Below are positions 8,509 to 18,065 of a stretch of 47,229 nt of DNA, in pieces (the first letter of the stretch is position 1; every line of letters begins with the position of its first letter). The position numbers and the translations under genes are program-made. The stretch covers positions 1-47,229 of the forward strand of contig CAJTCU010000020.1 in the NCBI GenBank assembly GCA_910574935.1. Direction: 5' to 3'. The stretch comes from Oscillospiraceae bacterium. Its GTDB lineage: Bacteria; Bacillota; Clostridia; Oscillospirales; Acutalibacteraceae. The notes under the pieces are model-generated. The model was not told where the DNA came from, did no database searches, and saw nothing but the letters and a program-made list of their open reading frames with translations.

Positions 8509-9099
8509 ATGAACTGTGTGCTGGTCTGCGGAATGCCCGCCGCCGGAAAAACCACTATTGCCCGATATTTGTCTAAAAACCTGGGTCTGCCCATGTTTTC
8601 AAAGGATGAAATCAAGGAGCGGCTGTACGACACCGTGGGCTTTGGCAGCCGAGCGGAAAAAGTGGCCCTGGGGGTGGGGGCCATGGAAGCTATGTACTAT
8701 GCCGCCAGCCAGGTAATGGCTGTGGGCGGCTCTGTGATACTGGAAAATAATTTTGAGAATGCCTCGCTGCCTGGGCTGCGGGCGCTGCTGAAATCCTTTG
8801 ACTGCCGGCCGGTGGCCGTGATGCTGACCGGGAATGTGAAGATGATCTACCAGCGCTTTTTGCAGAGGGACCTTTCCCCCCAGCGCCACCGTGGCCACGT
8901 GGTGAATACCTGTTACCCAGAGCCGCCGGGGGAAAAGCCGCCCTATGTGCCTATTACCCTGGAGCAGTATGTGGCGGGGTTCGCGGGCCGGGGCATGGAC
9001 CGCTTTGACGTGGGCGGGCCCCGGATAACCGTGGACGTGACAGAGCTTTCCCAGGTGGATTTTGAAGCGGTAGCCCGGCAGGTGCAGGGGCTTTTTTGA
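8509..9099 (+). CDS. P-loop ATPase/kinase-like protein between rapZ and whiA
   Basis: A 196-aa protein with Walker A GMPAAGKT at residues 8-15 at the very N-terminus and FSKDEIKERLYD further on, resembling small-molecule kinases such as zeta-toxin, chloramphenicol phosphotransferase or gluconate kinase-like P-loop folds. Substrate unknown. Start ATG 8509 lies 9 bases after the rapZ stop behind a GAGG site, and its stop is 8 bases before the whiA start, so it is within the operon. It sits where most Firmicutes carry yvcK, to which it shows no resemblance. GC content matches its neighbours, so recent import is not indicated. Confidence 0.8.
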   Translation: MNCVLVCGMPAAGKTTIARYLSKNLGLPMFSKDEIKERLYDTVGFGSRAEKVALGVGAMEAMYYAASQVMAVGGSVILENNFENASLPGLRALLKSFDCRPVAVMLTGNVKMIYQRFLQRDLSPQRHRGHVVNTCYPEPPGEKPPYVPITLEQYVAGFAGRGMDRFDVGGPRITVDVTELSQVDFEAVARQVQGLF

Positions 9100-9107
9100 G
9101 GGGTGCT

Positions 9108-10034
9108 ATGTCATTTACAGGAGAAATTAAAAGGGAACTATGTAAGATTGACCCAAAAAATAATTGCTGTATTCGGGCCGAGTGTTATGGGGCCTGGCTG
9201 TTTTCCAAATGCTTCACACTCAAGGACGCCTCTTTTACCACCGAGTACGCCGTTGTGGCCCGGCGCATGCTGGAATTGGCCGCGGCCGGGGCAGGGGTCA
9301 GTGCCCAGTTGACTTACGCGGTAAGCCGCCGGAACCGCCCAGCCTATCGCGTGGAACTGCCTGAAGAGCAGGAGCGCCTGAGGCTGGCGGAGGCCTTTGA
9401 CCACACGGGCCGGGAGCCCAGTCTACGCATCAACCGGGCGGTGCTGGAAAACCCCTGCTGCCACGAGGCGTTTCTGCGGGGGGGATTTTTGGTCTGCGGC
9501 GTGGCCACAGACCCCAACAAGGCCTACCACCTGGAGTTCGCCGCGCCGTATAAAAACCTGGCTGGGGACCTATACACGCTTTTGGGAGAGGTGGAGGCTT
9601 TCTCTATAAATCCGGCGGTGGTACGGCGCAAAAGCGGCTATGGGGTGTACCTAAAGGACAGCGGGCAGATCGAAAACCTGCTCATCTACCTGGGGGCCAC
9701 AGGAGCGTCTATGGAGCTGATGCAGGTGAAGATGTACAAGGAAGCCAAGAACAATATTAATAGAAAGACAAACTTTGAGACAGCCAATATGGATAAGACC
9801 TTTTCTGCCTCTGCCCGGCAGGTGGCGGCTATCGCTGCCATCAGCGACCATAGGGGTCTGGAATCATTGCCGGAGAATTTGCAGGAACTGGCCCAGCTGC
9901 GCCTGGAGTATCCAGACCTTACTCTGCGGGAGCTTAGCCAGCGGCTAGGGGTTAGTCGTAGCGGGGTGAATCACCGGCTGCAAAAGCTGCTGGAAATAGG
10001 GGAGAGGCTCATTGAGGAAAAGGGCCTGGAATAG
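9108..10034 (+). CDS. whiA: WhiA, DNA-binding protein with LAGLIDADG-type fold
   Basis: Conserved Gram-positive regulator: sporulation control in Streptomyces, cell division and nucleoid effects in Bacillus. The 308 residues show the N-terminus MSFTGEIKRELCKI, the homing-endonuclease-like middle (FLRGGFLVCGVATDPNKAYHLEF) and the C-terminal helix-turn-helix (LTLRELSQRLGVSRSGVNHRL). Start chosen at ATG 9108 with GAGGGG 4 bases upstream. Last gene of the rapZ cluster; it ends with TAG. A 248-bp gap with no ORF separates it from dnaE. Confidence 0.95.
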   Translation: MSFTGEIKRELCKIDPKNNCCIRAECYGAWLFSKCFTLKDASFTTEYAVVARRMLELAAAGAGVSAQLTYAVSRRNRPAYRVELPEEQERLRLAEAFDHTGREPSLRINRAVLENPCCHEAFLRGGFLVCGVATDPNKAYHLEFAAPYKNLAGDLYTLLGEVEAFSINPAVVRRKSGYGVYLKDSGQIENLLIYLGATGASMELMQVKMYKEAKNNINRKTNFETANMDKTFSASARQVAAIAAISDHRGLESLPENLQELAQLRLEYPDLTLRELSQRLGVSRSGVNHRLQKLLEIGERLIEEKGLE

Positions 10035-10282
10035 ATTATGTAAAGGGGTCGAAAATTACGTAAACCTCGACTTCTGAGCGGTAACCGGACAAAAGCGCAA
10101 AGATTCCCCGAAGAAAAAGTTTCGCTATCTTGACGGTCGCTTCGCGGCCAGAGTTGACGCGGGGGATTAGCCCCTCTTTGCCACAGGCGGCCGCGCTCTC
10201 TGCAAGGAGGGAACCACTTTTTTGCCCCTGCGGTATTGCGCGTACTTTGTTTGATTTTACTATATAGAAGGGAGGCGTTGCC

Positions 10283-13200
10283 ATGGCTTTCGCCCACCTA
10301 CATGTCCACACTGAATATAGCCTGCTGGATGGTGCCTGCCGCATTGAGCGGCTTTTGGACACTGCTCAGGAAATGGGCTACCAGGCTGTGGCCATTACGG
10401 ACCACGGCAACATGTACGGCACCATTGACTTCTACAAAGCGGCTAAAAAGCGGGGCGTTAAGCCTATTATTGGCTGTGAGGTCTACGTGGCAAAACGTAC
10501 CCGTTTTGACAAGGTCCACGAGCTGGACAGCGAAAACCGCCACCTGGTGCTGCTTTGCGAAAACGAGACCGGTTATCACAATTTGGCCGCTATGGTTTCC
10601 ATGGCCTGGACCCAGGGCTTTTACAACCGCCCCCGGGTGGACTTTGAGCTGCTGGAGCAGTACCACCAGGGCCTTATCGCCCTTTCGGCCTGCGTTTCTG
10701 GAGAGATTCCCAGGGCCCTGCTGCGAGGAGAGTATGAGGAGGCCAAGGCCGCGGCCCTGCGCTACCAGGGCATTTTTGGCAGTGGGAATTTCTTTTTGGA
10801 GCTCCAGGACCACGGCCTTAACGATGAACGTTATGTAAACCCGGGCATCATCCGGCTTTCTGAAGAGACAGGCATTCCCCTGGTGGTTACCAACGACTGC
10901 CATTATATTTCCGCCGAGGATGTGGAGATGCACAAGGTACTGATGTGCATTCAGACCGGCCGCACGGTGGAGGAAGAGGGGGGGCTAGATTTTGGCTCCG
11001 GAGAACTGTATTTTAAGTCAGAGGAGCAGATGCGCGCCCTGTTTCCCGAGCTGCCGGAGGCTGCGGACAACACGGTGGAAATCGCCCGGCGGTGCAATGT
11101 GGAGTTTGAGTTCGGCAAGACCAAGCTGCCCCGGTTCGACACCCCTGATGGCAGCTCTAACCAGGAGTTCTTTGAAAAGCTCTGCCACCACGGCCTGCGC
11201 AGCCGTTATGGGGAGGAGCCGGACCCAGAAATCACTGCCCGGCTGGAGTACGAAATTCGCACCATCACCCAGATGGGTTATGTCAACTACTATCTCATTG
11301 TCTGGGACTTTATCCGCTACGCCAAAAGTGTGGGCATTCCCGTGGGACCGGGCCGGGGCTCTGGTGTGGGCAGCCTGGCGGCTTTCTGCGTGGGCATCAC
11401 TAATGTGGACCCGATCCGATATAACCTGATTTTCGAGCGGTTTCTCAATCCCGAACGGATCAGCATGCCGGACTTTGACATTGACTTTAGCGACGAGCGC
11501 CGGGACGAGATTATTGACTATGTACTGGAAAAGTACGGCGCGGATCATGTGGCGCAGATTGTCACCTTTGGCACCATGGCCGCCCGGGGGGCCATTCGGG
11601 ACGTGGGCCGGGCTATGGCGGTGCCCTATGGTAAAGTGGACCAGGTGGCCAAAATGGTACCCCTAGAGCTTGGTATGACCCTCTCTGAGGCCTTAAAGCG
11701 ATCTAAAGATTTTCGGGAGCGCTGCCAGGCCGACCCCCAGGTAAAGGCCCTGGTGGACATGGCCATGAAGGTGGAGGGCATGCCCCGCCACACCAGCACC
11801 CACGCGGCGGGAGTGGTGATTACCGACCGGCCGGTGATGGAGTATGTGCCCCTGGCCCGCAATGATGACGTGGTGGTGACCCAGTTCACCATGACAGCCA
11901 TTGAGGAACTGGGCCTGCTGAAGATGGACTTTCTGGGCCTGCGGAACCTTTCGGTCATTGACAATGCCCAAAAGCTCATTCAGGCCCAAGAACCGGAGTT
12001 CTCTATGGACAATCTGTCCTACGAGGACCCCGAGACCTTTGCCATGCTGGCCCAGGGTTACACAGTAGGGGTGTTCCAGCTGGAATCGGCGGGCATGACC
12101 CGGCTAACGGTGCAGTCCGGGGCTCGGGGCATTGAGGATCTGACGGCTATTATCTCCCTGTACCGGCCGGGGCCCATGCAGTTTATCCCCATGTACTTGG
12201 AAAACTGCCGGAACCCGCAAAATATTAAGTACAAGCACCCCCGGCTGCGGCCTATTTTGGAGGTGACTTTTGGCTGCATCATCTACCAGGAGCAAGTGAT
12301 GCAGATCTTCCGGGAGCTGGCGGGCTACTCCCTGGGCCGGGCCGATGTGGTGCGCCGGGCTATGTCCAAAAAGAAGCACGATGTGTTGGAGCAAGAGCAG
12401 AAAATTTTTATCCAGGGCCTGCAAAGAGAGGACGGCAGCTGGGAAGTGGAGGGCTGCATAAACCGGGGGGTGGACCAGGCTGTGGCCCAGGAACTCTTCC
12501 GGGAGATACAGGACTTTGCTTCCTATGCTTTTAATAAGTCCCATGCCGCGGCCTATGCCTACGTGGCCTACCAGACCGCTTATTTGAAGTGCCATTATCC
12601 CCAGGAGTATATGGCGGCGCTGCTCTCCAGTGTGCTGGGCTGGGCGGGCAAGGTGGCGGAGTATACAGAAGAGTGTAAGCGGCTGGGCATCACAGTGCTG
12701 CCTCCCCATGTAAACACCAGCGGCTCTGGCTTTACGGTGGATGGAAGAAACATCCGCTTTGGGCTGGCGGCAGTAAAGAACCTGGGCCGGGGGGTCATTG
12801 CCCGGTTGGTGGAAGAGCGCCGCCGGAACGGGGCGTTTGCGTCGTTTTATGACTTCTGCCGGCGCATGGCGGGGCAGGAGCTAAACCGGCGGGGAATTGA
12901 GAGCCTCGTCAAGGCCGGGGCCATGGATGGTCTGGGAAACAACCGCCGGGAGATGCTTTTGGCTGTAGAGCAGGTGTTGGGGTCTCTAGAAGAGGAACGC
13001 CGCAGAAACCTGGAGGGACAGATGGGCTTTTTCGATACACCCGCCGCGGGAATAGGCGGCGAGCCAGTATTAACCAAAGCGGAGGACTTCTCTGTGGTGG
13101 ATAAACTTTCCATGGAGAAAGAGGTTACAGGCATGTATCTAACAGGCCATCCTATGGCTGGGTACGAAGCGATGTACCAGTCTGGCCGCTATGCCCGCAG

Positions 13201-13780
13201 CGACCAGATTTTGCAAAGCGCCCAGGGGGAGCTAACCCAGTATCAAGACGGCCAGCGGGTGGTGCTGCTGGGCATTGTCACCTCTTTGCGCCGCAAGGAC
13301 ACTCGGTCCGGAGCCACGATGGCCTTTGCCACCCTGGAGGATATGTACGGCCCGGCGAACCTGCTGGTGTTCCCCAGAACCCTGGAGGAGTTCGGTTCTC
13401 TTTTGCAAGAGGGCGCGGCGGTGGAGGTGCTGGGGCGGCTGAGCTTTCAGGAGGAGAAGGAGCCGGAGGTTCTTTGCGAGAAAGTCAGCCCGCCGCCCTC
13501 GGAAGCCGAAGCGGGCCAGTCCAGGTCCAGCGGCCGGCCTGGGCTGTATCTGCGGGTGGACTCCAAGGAGGATCCCCGCTACCGCAAGGCCATGCAGTAT
13601 GTGGCGGTATTCGACGGTGGATATAATGACCTGTATATATTTTTTAAAGATAGCGGAAAGCTGATGAAAGCCCCGCCAAAGTACCGGGTAGAGGTCTGCC
13701 CCCAGCTGCTAAGGGCCCTGGGAGAGCTTTTGGGAGAGGGGAATTCTCAATTTGTCGCAAAATCTTCCGCAACCCCTTGA
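10283..13780 (+). CDS. dnaE: DNA polymerase III alpha subunit (DnaE type)
   Basis: Replicative polymerase subunit; in Firmicutes DnaE usually works beside PolC at primers and on the lagging strand. 1165 aa, normal length. It has an N-terminal PHP domain (FAHLHVHTEYSLLDGACRI, ITDHGNMYG), polymerase active-site aspartates in PDFDIDF at about 396-402, and the GPGRGSGVGSLAAF palm stretch. C-terminal helix-hairpin-helix (LNRRGIESLVKAGAMD) and OB-fold (VVLLGIVTSLRR) regions follow. Start ATG 10283 follows GGGAGG. It is followed 85 bases later by pfkA, which has its own promoter overlapping the dnaE stop. Confidence 0.96.
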   Translation: MAFAHLHVHTEYSLLDGACRIERLLDTAQEMGYQAVAITDHGNMYGTIDFYKAAKKRGVKPIIGCEVYVAKRTRFDKVHELDSENRHLVLLCENETGYHNLAAMVSMAWTQGFYNRPRVDFELLEQYHQGLIALSACVSGEIPRALLRGEYEEAKAAALRYQGIFGSGNFFLELQDHGLNDERYVNPGIIRLSEETGIPLVVTNDCHYISAEDVEMHKVLMCIQTGRTVEEEGGLDFGSGELYFKSEEQMRALFPELPEAADNTVEIARRCNVEFEFGKTKLPRFDTPDGSSNQEFFEKLCHHGLRSRYGEEPDPEITARLEYEIRTITQMGYVNYYLIVWDFIRYAKSVGIPVGPGRGSGVGSLAAFCVGITNVDPIRYNLIFERFLNPERISMPDFDIDFSDERRDEIIDYVLEKYGADHVAQIVTFGTMAARGAIRDVGRAMAVPYGKVDQVAKMVPLELGMTLSEALKRSKDFRERCQADPQVKALVDMAMKVEGMPRHTSTHAAGVVITDRPVMEYVPLARNDDVVVTQFTMTAIEELGLLKMDFLGLRNLSVIDNAQKLIQAQEPEFSMDNLSYEDPETFAMLAQGYTVGVFQLESAGMTRLTVQSGARGIEDLTAIISLYRPGPMQFIPMYLENCRNPQNIKYKHPRLRPILEVTFGCIIYQEQVMQIFRELAGYSLGRADVVRRAMSKKKHDVLEQEQKIFIQGLQREDGSWEVEGCINRGVDQAVAQELFREIQDFASYAFNKSHAAAYAYVAYQTAYLKCHYPQEYMAALLSSVLGWAGKVAEYTEECKRLGITVLPPHVNTSGSGFTVDGRNIRFGLAAVKNLGRGVIARLVEERRRNGAFASFYDFCRRMAGQELNRRGIESLVKAGAMDGLGNNRREMLLAVEQVLGSLEEERRRNLEGQMGFFDTPAAGIGGEPVLTKAEDFSVVDKLSMEKEVTGMYLTGHPMAGYEAMYQSGRYARSDQILQSAQGELTQYQDGQRVVLLGIVTSLRRKDTRSGATMAFATLEDMYGPANLLVFPRTLEEFGSLLQEGAAVEVLGRLSFQEEKEPEVLCEKVSPPPSEAEAGQSRSSGRPGLYLRVDSKEDPRYRKAMQYVAVFDGGYNDLYIFFKDSGKLMKAPPKYRVEVCPQLLRALGELLGEGNSQFVAKSSATP

Positions 13781-13804
13781 TAATTCCTGAATTTTTGATA
13801 TAAT
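13777..13804 (+). promoter_or_regulatory. Promoter of pfkA
   Basis: -35 TTGATA (13777-13782), 16-base spacer, -10 TATAAT (13799-13804). The -35 overlaps the dnaE stop codon. Confidence 0.65.
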
Positions 13805-13865
13805 GTAATGTAGATAAGAACCCAGCGGGCTTGGCGCCCGGCAAAGGTTGGAGGTTAAAGAATCA

Positions 13866-14834
13866 ATGGGAGCGAAAACGATAGCAGTATTGACCAGCGG
13901 GGGCGACGCCCCCGGTATGAACGCGGCGGTCCGCGCCGTGGTGCGCAGTGCCATTTCCTTTGACATGAAGGTTTATGGCGTAATGCGCGGCTACAACGGG
14001 CTTTTAAACGGTGATGTGAAAGAAATGGTGATGCGCAGTGTTTCAGACATTATTCAGCACGGCGGTACGTCTCTTTTCACGGCCCGCAGCCCGGAGTTCA
14101 ACACCCCCGAGGGCGTGAAAAAGGCGGCGGATTTCTGCCGCTCGAAGGGAATCGACGGTGTGGTAGTCATTGGTGGAGACGGCTCGTTCCGGGGAGCCAG
14201 GGACTTGTGTGCAGAAGGTATTTCCTGCATTGGCGTACCCGGCACCATCGATAATGACATCGCCTGCACAGACTACACCATTGGCTATGACACAGCCTTG
14301 AACACCGCTATGGAAATGATCGACCGCATCCGTGATACCACCGAGAGCCATGACCGGTGCAGCGTGGTAGAGGTAATGGGCCGCCGCTGTGGCGACATTG
14401 CCCTGCATACCAGCATTGCCGTGGGCGCTATGACTACCCTGGTGCCCGAAGTGCCCTATGACTTTGAACGGGACATTGTGGAGCGGATGAAGAAGGCCCA
14501 GCGTACCGGCAAGCGTCACTACATAATCGTGGTGGCCGAGGGCGTGGGGCATACCCAAGAGCTTACCGAGCGCATCCAGGCAGCCACAGGCATTGAAAGT
14601 CGGGCTACAGTACTGGGCCACGTGCAGCGGGGCGGTTCGCCCACTTTGCGGGACCGGGTGGTGGCCAGCCGAATGGGCTACCACGCGGTAGAACTGCTGC
14701 ACAACGGCGCCACAAATCGGGTAGTGGCCCTAAAGGGCGAACAGGTAGTAGACTTCGATATTACCGAGGCCCTAAATATGCCCCGGGTATTTGATGAGAA
14801 TCTGTACAGGGTTTCGGCCCGGCTGTCCATTTAA
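13866..14834 (+). CDS. pfkA: ATP-dependent 6-phosphofructokinase
   Basis: Glycolytic enzyme making fructose 1,6-bisphosphate from fructose 6-phosphate and ATP. The 322 residues match bacterial PfkA: TSGGDAPGMNAAVRAVV (ATP site), VIGGDGSFRGA, the catalytic PGTIDNDI with proton-acceptor Asp, MGRRCGDIA and the effector/substrate region LGHVQRGGSPTLRDR. The GGDGS Gly after GGDAPG points to the ATP- rather than PPi-dependent type. Start ATG 13866 lies 11 bases after GGAGG. Own promoter in front and a terminator behind, so monocistronic. It ends a plus-strand block facing a minus-strand block. Confidence 0.96.
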   Translation: MGAKTIAVLTSGGDAPGMNAAVRAVVRSAISFDMKVYGVMRGYNGLLNGDVKEMVMRSVSDIIQHGGTSLFTARSPEFNTPEGVKKAADFCRSKGIDGVVVIGGDGSFRGARDLCAEGISCIGVPGTIDNDIACTDYTIGYDTALNTAMEMIDRIRDTTESHDRCSVVEVMGRRCGDIALHTSIAVGAMTTLVPEVPYDFERDIVERMKKAQRTGKRHYIIVVAEGVGHTQELTERIQAATGIESRATVLGHVQRGGSPTLRDRVVASRMGYHAVELLHNGATNRVVALKGEQVVDFDITEALNMPRVFDENLYRVSARLSI

Positions 14835-14854
14835 CCAAAATACTTTCCTGTGTT

Positions 14855-14887
14855 AAAAAAGACGTCCCCAGTGCGGGGCGTCTTTTT
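14855..14887 (+). terminator. Terminator of pfkA
   Basis: GACG-t-CCCC pairs with GGGG-c-CGTC-like arms at 14861-14882 around a short loop, followed by TTTTT. Confidence 0.8.
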
Positions 14888-14942
14888 GGTTGATATGGAC
14901 AGGAAATAACGCGCAAAAATCCTGACCCTTTGTGGTCGATTC

Positions 14943-14979
14943 AAAAAAACGACCGCCGTGGGGATACCTACGGCAGTCG
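14943..14979 (-). terminator. Terminator of the BlaI-type regulator
   Basis: On the minus strand CGACTGCCGT pairs with ACGGCGGTCG (one G-U pair) and is followed by seven Ts (14943-14949). It faces the pfkA terminator. Confidence 0.8.
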
Positions 14980-14997
14980 GTTAGATAGAGCCTGGCA

Positions 14998-15402
14998 TTA
15001 GGCCAATTCCTGCTTTCTGCTCTGGACGATCTCCTCCAGCTGGTTCAAAACGGAAATAGCGGTCACATCCTCTACCAGTGCTGAGAGAAGCTTGGGAACA
15101 GACTGCTCGGTAAACACCGGGCTGTTCCGAATTTGCATCACAGCGTAAATATCAGCCGAAACACAGGGTGTAAAGGTACGAGCATAATTCTTAGTACTTT
15201 GAACAAATCCAGCCACCTCAATGGCCTTTTTGTCCAGCATGGAGTTTAACAAGATATGGATGGAAGAAGCTTTCCAGGTACGGTCGGGGGTCAGCTCGAT
15301 GATCTCAGACCGAGAAAGTGGGTGGCCCTCCCTCCACATTAGCTCCATGATCTCGTTTTCAGATCTGGTTAATCTGAAGTAGCGTGCTTTGCCATTATTC
15401 AT
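14998..15402 (-). CDS. BlaI/MecI/CopY-family transcriptional regulator
   Basis: A 134-aa winged-helix repressor. The N-terminus shows the family pattern LTRSENEIMELMWREGHPLSRSEIIEL followed by TWKASSIHILLNSMLDKKAIE. Start chosen at ATG 15402, 8 bases after GGGGAGGT; longer frames upstream lack a site. BlaI relatives repress beta-lactamase, copper or other stress genes and usually sit beside a membrane protease (BlaR1/MecR1). None is adjacent here, so its target and signal are unknown. Monocistronic, with its own terminator. Confidence 0.85.
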   Translation of the reverse strand: MNNGKARYFRLTRSENEIMELMWREGHPLSRSEIIELTPDRTWKASSIHILLNSMLDKKAIEVAGFVQSTKNYARTFTPCVSADIYAVMQIRNSPVFTEQSVPKLLSALVEDVTAISVLNQLEEIVQSRKQELA

Positions 15403-15547
15403 TGCAACGATACCTCCCCATTTAGAATGTTTTATCGTACCTTCTACATAGATAAATAATAAATGTATTTCCATAAAAAGTCAATTCGTTTTGAGAATTA
15501 ACCACTAAAATTTGAAAAAATATTTCTTGAAATTCTGGCTTGAAGTT

Positions 15548-16228
15548 TTAAATAGGAAATTTTACATTAACACTTTCTCCTGGCGTCAGGGTTTCGGGGG
15601 TTACCCGGCAACCAATGGCCTCGACGCGCACGCCGCAGGCAGCGGCTTCGGCTAGGGCCAAGGCGAACTCTGGGTCGGTTTCTCGGTTGGGGGAGAAGGT
15701 CTTTACCCCCTCCATCTGCACTACAAACAACACGCACGCCCGGTATCCCTGGCGAACGCAGGCGCACAGTTCCCGCAGGTGCCGGGCCCCCCGGGCGGTG
15801 GGCGCGTCTGGAAACAAAGCCAGTCCATCTTGCTCCAAAGTAACGCCCTTTACCTCCACAAACCAGCGCTCTTCAGCAGTTTCAGCGTAAAAGTCGAAGC
15901 GGGAAGAGCCAAAGCGGGTCTCGGGCCGCAAAAGACGCAGCCCGGGCAGCAGGGCGGGCATGTACTCGGCGGCCACCTTGTTGGGGGCTTGGCTGTCCAT
16001 GTTAATCAGCAGCGGTCCTTTTTTCACAGCCACCAGGTCGAAGCGGGTCTTGCGGGCAGGGTTGCCGGACTCCTCCAAATAAACGGTAGCTCCGTCTACC
16101 AAAAGCTCCCGGCAGCGGCCGGTATTTTTTACGTGACAAATTTCCAGGCCCTCCGCAGTCTCTACATGGGCGATGAAGCGGTTAGGCCGCAGGCGGAAAA
16201 TGCCCGGTACGATATGATGATAAGTCAT
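15548..16228 (-). CDS. sfsA: SfsA family protein
   Basis: 226 aa, the usual SfsA length. It has an N-terminal OB-like region (RFIAHVETAEGLEICHVKNTGRCRELL) and a nuclease-like C-terminal fold with FVEVKGVTL, FPDAPTARGARHLREL and VVQMEGVKTFSPN. Named after a maltose-related phenotype in E. coli. The fold suggests nucleic-acid binding or nuclease activity, but the physiological role is unsettled. Start ATG 16228 with GGAGG upstream on the minus strand. Confidence 0.93.
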   Translation of the reverse strand: MTYHHIVPGIFRLRPNRFIAHVETAEGLEICHVKNTGRCRELLVDGATVYLEESGNPARKTRFDLVAVKKGPLLINMDSQAPNKVAAEYMPALLPGLRLLRPETRFGSSRFDFYAETAEERWFVEVKGVTLEQDGLALFPDAPTARGARHLRELCACVRQGYRACVLFVVQMEGVKTFSPNRETDPEFALALAEAAACGVRVEAIGCRVTPETLTPGESVNVKFPI

Positions 16229-16541
16229 GTCCCGCCTCCTTCCTGCTTTTTGCGTTGGGGGTGACTAGGGATTGAGAAGGGCTTGGACGCTTCTAAAAGT
16301 TTATGCATAAGGCCCCGATCTGCCAAATGAAAATCCCAGAACCTGCTTGGCCCTAGAGTTTGTTTTAAAATCGGAGAAATGCTGGCGCCTTTCGAGGCTT
16401 TTTGGCGCCGAAACCAACCGTTTCTAGGCAAAACAGACCCTGTTTCGGAGTCTTCAAACAGACTCTAGTGGCGTTTGCCAAAACCCCCAAACCAGCCTTG
16501 CCCTGAATGGGCAAAAGCGGGTTTTAGCGGAGGCCATAACT
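16229..16541. other. Intergenic region between sfsA and yifB
   Basis: About 310 bases with no convincing gene. A 68-codon open frame (16225-16431, minus) has no ribosome site and overlaps the sfsA start. No clear terminator or riboswitch was seen. Confidence 0.4.
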
Positions 16542-18065
16542 CTACTGCGCCCAATACTTCCGGTCCAGGCTGCGGTACTGCACGGCCTCTGCGGCATGGG
16601 GCGCCTCTACCATGTCGCTCTCCTCTAGATCCGCAATCGTACGGGCTACCTTGAGTACCCGATTATAGCTTCGGGCCGAAAATCCAAATTTGTCAAAGGC
16701 CCGCTTAAAAAGCCGGTCCGCTTCTGGCGTTACCTGGCATAGCTCCCGCAGCAGGGCGGCGGGCACGTCAGCGTTGCAGGTGTAGCTTTGTCCCGCGTAG
16801 CGTTCCACCTGGCGCTGGCGGGCGGCATTGACCCGCTTCCGTATTTCTGCGGAAGCTTCGGCTTTTTTGCCATCGGTCAGTTCCTCAAAGTTCACTGGCG
16901 GAACCTCAATGTGTAGGTCCATCCGGTCCAGCAGAGGTCCGGAAATTTTAGCCAGATACCGTTCCACCGTGCGGGGCGGGCAGGTGCAGGCAATGCTGGG
17001 ATGACCAAAGTAGCCGCAGGGGCAGGGGTTCATGGCGGCCACCAGCATAAATTTGCAGGGGAAAGTGGCGTTTCCGCCAATGCGGGAAATGGTCACCTGC
17101 CCGTCCTCCATAGGCTGGCGCAAAACCTCCAGAGTGCCGCGGGTAAACTCGGGCAGCTCGTCTAAAAACAGCACCCCATGGTGGGCCAAGGAGATTTCCC
17201 CGGGCCGGGGAGCAGTGCCCCCGCCAGAAAGCCCCACAGAGGAGACCGTGTGATGGGGCGAACGGAAGGGACGCTGCCCCAGCAGCGCGGCGCCCTGGGG
17301 CAGCTGCCCGGCAATGGAGTGAATCATGGTGGTCTCCAGGGCCTCGGTAAAGGTCATTTCCGGCAGAATGGAGGGCAGGCGGCGGGCCAGCATGCTTTTG
17401 CCCGAACCTGGAGGCCCCAGCAGCAGAATGTTGTGGCTTCCGCTGGCGGCGATCTCCAGGGCCCGCTTAACCTCGGACTGGCCCTTGACGTCCGCGAAGT
17501 CCAGAAATTCCGAATAAGCGGGCGACATAGGCGTGGCTGCGGCGGGGGAGATAGGCGTTTTCCCCAGCAGGTGGGCGGCAAGCTTCGGCACATCTTGCAC
17601 AGGGTAAACCTCCAAGCCCTGGATAACAGCCCCCTCTGCGGCGTTGGCGGCTGGGACAAACAGCCGCCGGAACCCAGCCTCTTTCGCTTTGGCTGCCATA
17701 GCCAGTACGCCGCGCACCTGTCGTACCTGACCAGAAAGGGAGAGTTCTCCCAAAAACACAGCGTCGTCGGCCTGGCGGGGCAGCTGCCCTGATGCCATCA
17801 GTAGGGAGAGCAGTAGGGCCAGGTCGTAAATGGGGCCCTCCTTGCGCTTGTCTGCCGGAGCCAGATTTATGGTGACGCGGCCTATGGGAAAATCGAAGCC
17901 GCAGTTGCGTATGGCGGCGCGCACCCGGTCCCGGGACTCTTTCACTGCCGCGTCAGGCAGACCCACCACCTCGAACCCAGGCAGGCCGGAGGAGAGGTCG
18001 GTTTCTACCTCCACCGGAAAAGCCTCCATGCCGTAGGTGCCCATGCTGTGTGTTTTTGCAACCAT
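16542..18065 (-). CDS. comM: YifB/ComM family Mg-chelatase-like AAA+ ATPase
   Basis: 507-aa AAA+ protein. ComM in naturally competent bacteria is a hexameric helicase that promotes branch migration during recombination of incoming DNA; YifB is the general family name. Order: an N-terminal Lon-protease-like S5 fold region (GLPGFEVVGLPDAAVKESRD), then AAA+ with Walker A GPPGSGKS, Walker B LFLDELPEF, a Cys cluster (PCPCGYFGH..CTCPP) and the C-terminal Mg-chelatase part. Start chosen at ATG 18065 (GGAAGGTGAT upstream); a start at 18107 has no site. Monocistronic and divergent from the DUF3892 gene. Confidence 0.92.
   Translation of the reverse strand: MVAKTHSMGTYGMEAFPVEVETDLSSGLPGFEVVGLPDAAVKESRDRVRAAIRNCGFDFPIGRVTINLAPADKRKEGPIYDLALLLSLLMASGQLPRQADDAVFLGELSLSGQVRQVRGVLAMAAKAKEAGFRRLFVPAANAAEGAVIQGLEVYPVQDVPKLAAHLLGKTPISPAAATPMSPAYSEFLDFADVKGQSEVKRALEIAASGSHNILLLGPPGSGKSMLARRLPSILPEMTFTEALETTMIHSIAGQLPQGAALLGQRPFRSPHHTVSSVGLSGGGTAPRPGEISLAHHGVLFLDELPEFTRGTLEVLRQPMEDGQVTISRIGGNATFPCKFMLVAAMNPCPCGYFGHPSIACTCPPRTVERYLAKISGPLLDRMDLHIEVPPVNFEELTDGKKAEASAEIRKRVNAARQRQVERYAGQSYTCNADVPAALLRELCQVTPEADRLFKRAFDKFGFSARSYNRVLKVARTIADLEESDMVEAPHAAEAVQYRSLDRKYWAQ

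Noticed and set aside
10298-10933. Long open frames opposite dnaE and other core genes
   Set aside because: They are shadows of GC-rich coding sequence on the other strand, without ribosome sites or protein-like composition.
16225-16431. 68-aa gene between sfsA and yifB
   Set aside because: It overlaps the sfsA start, has no ribosome site, and its composition is not convincing.
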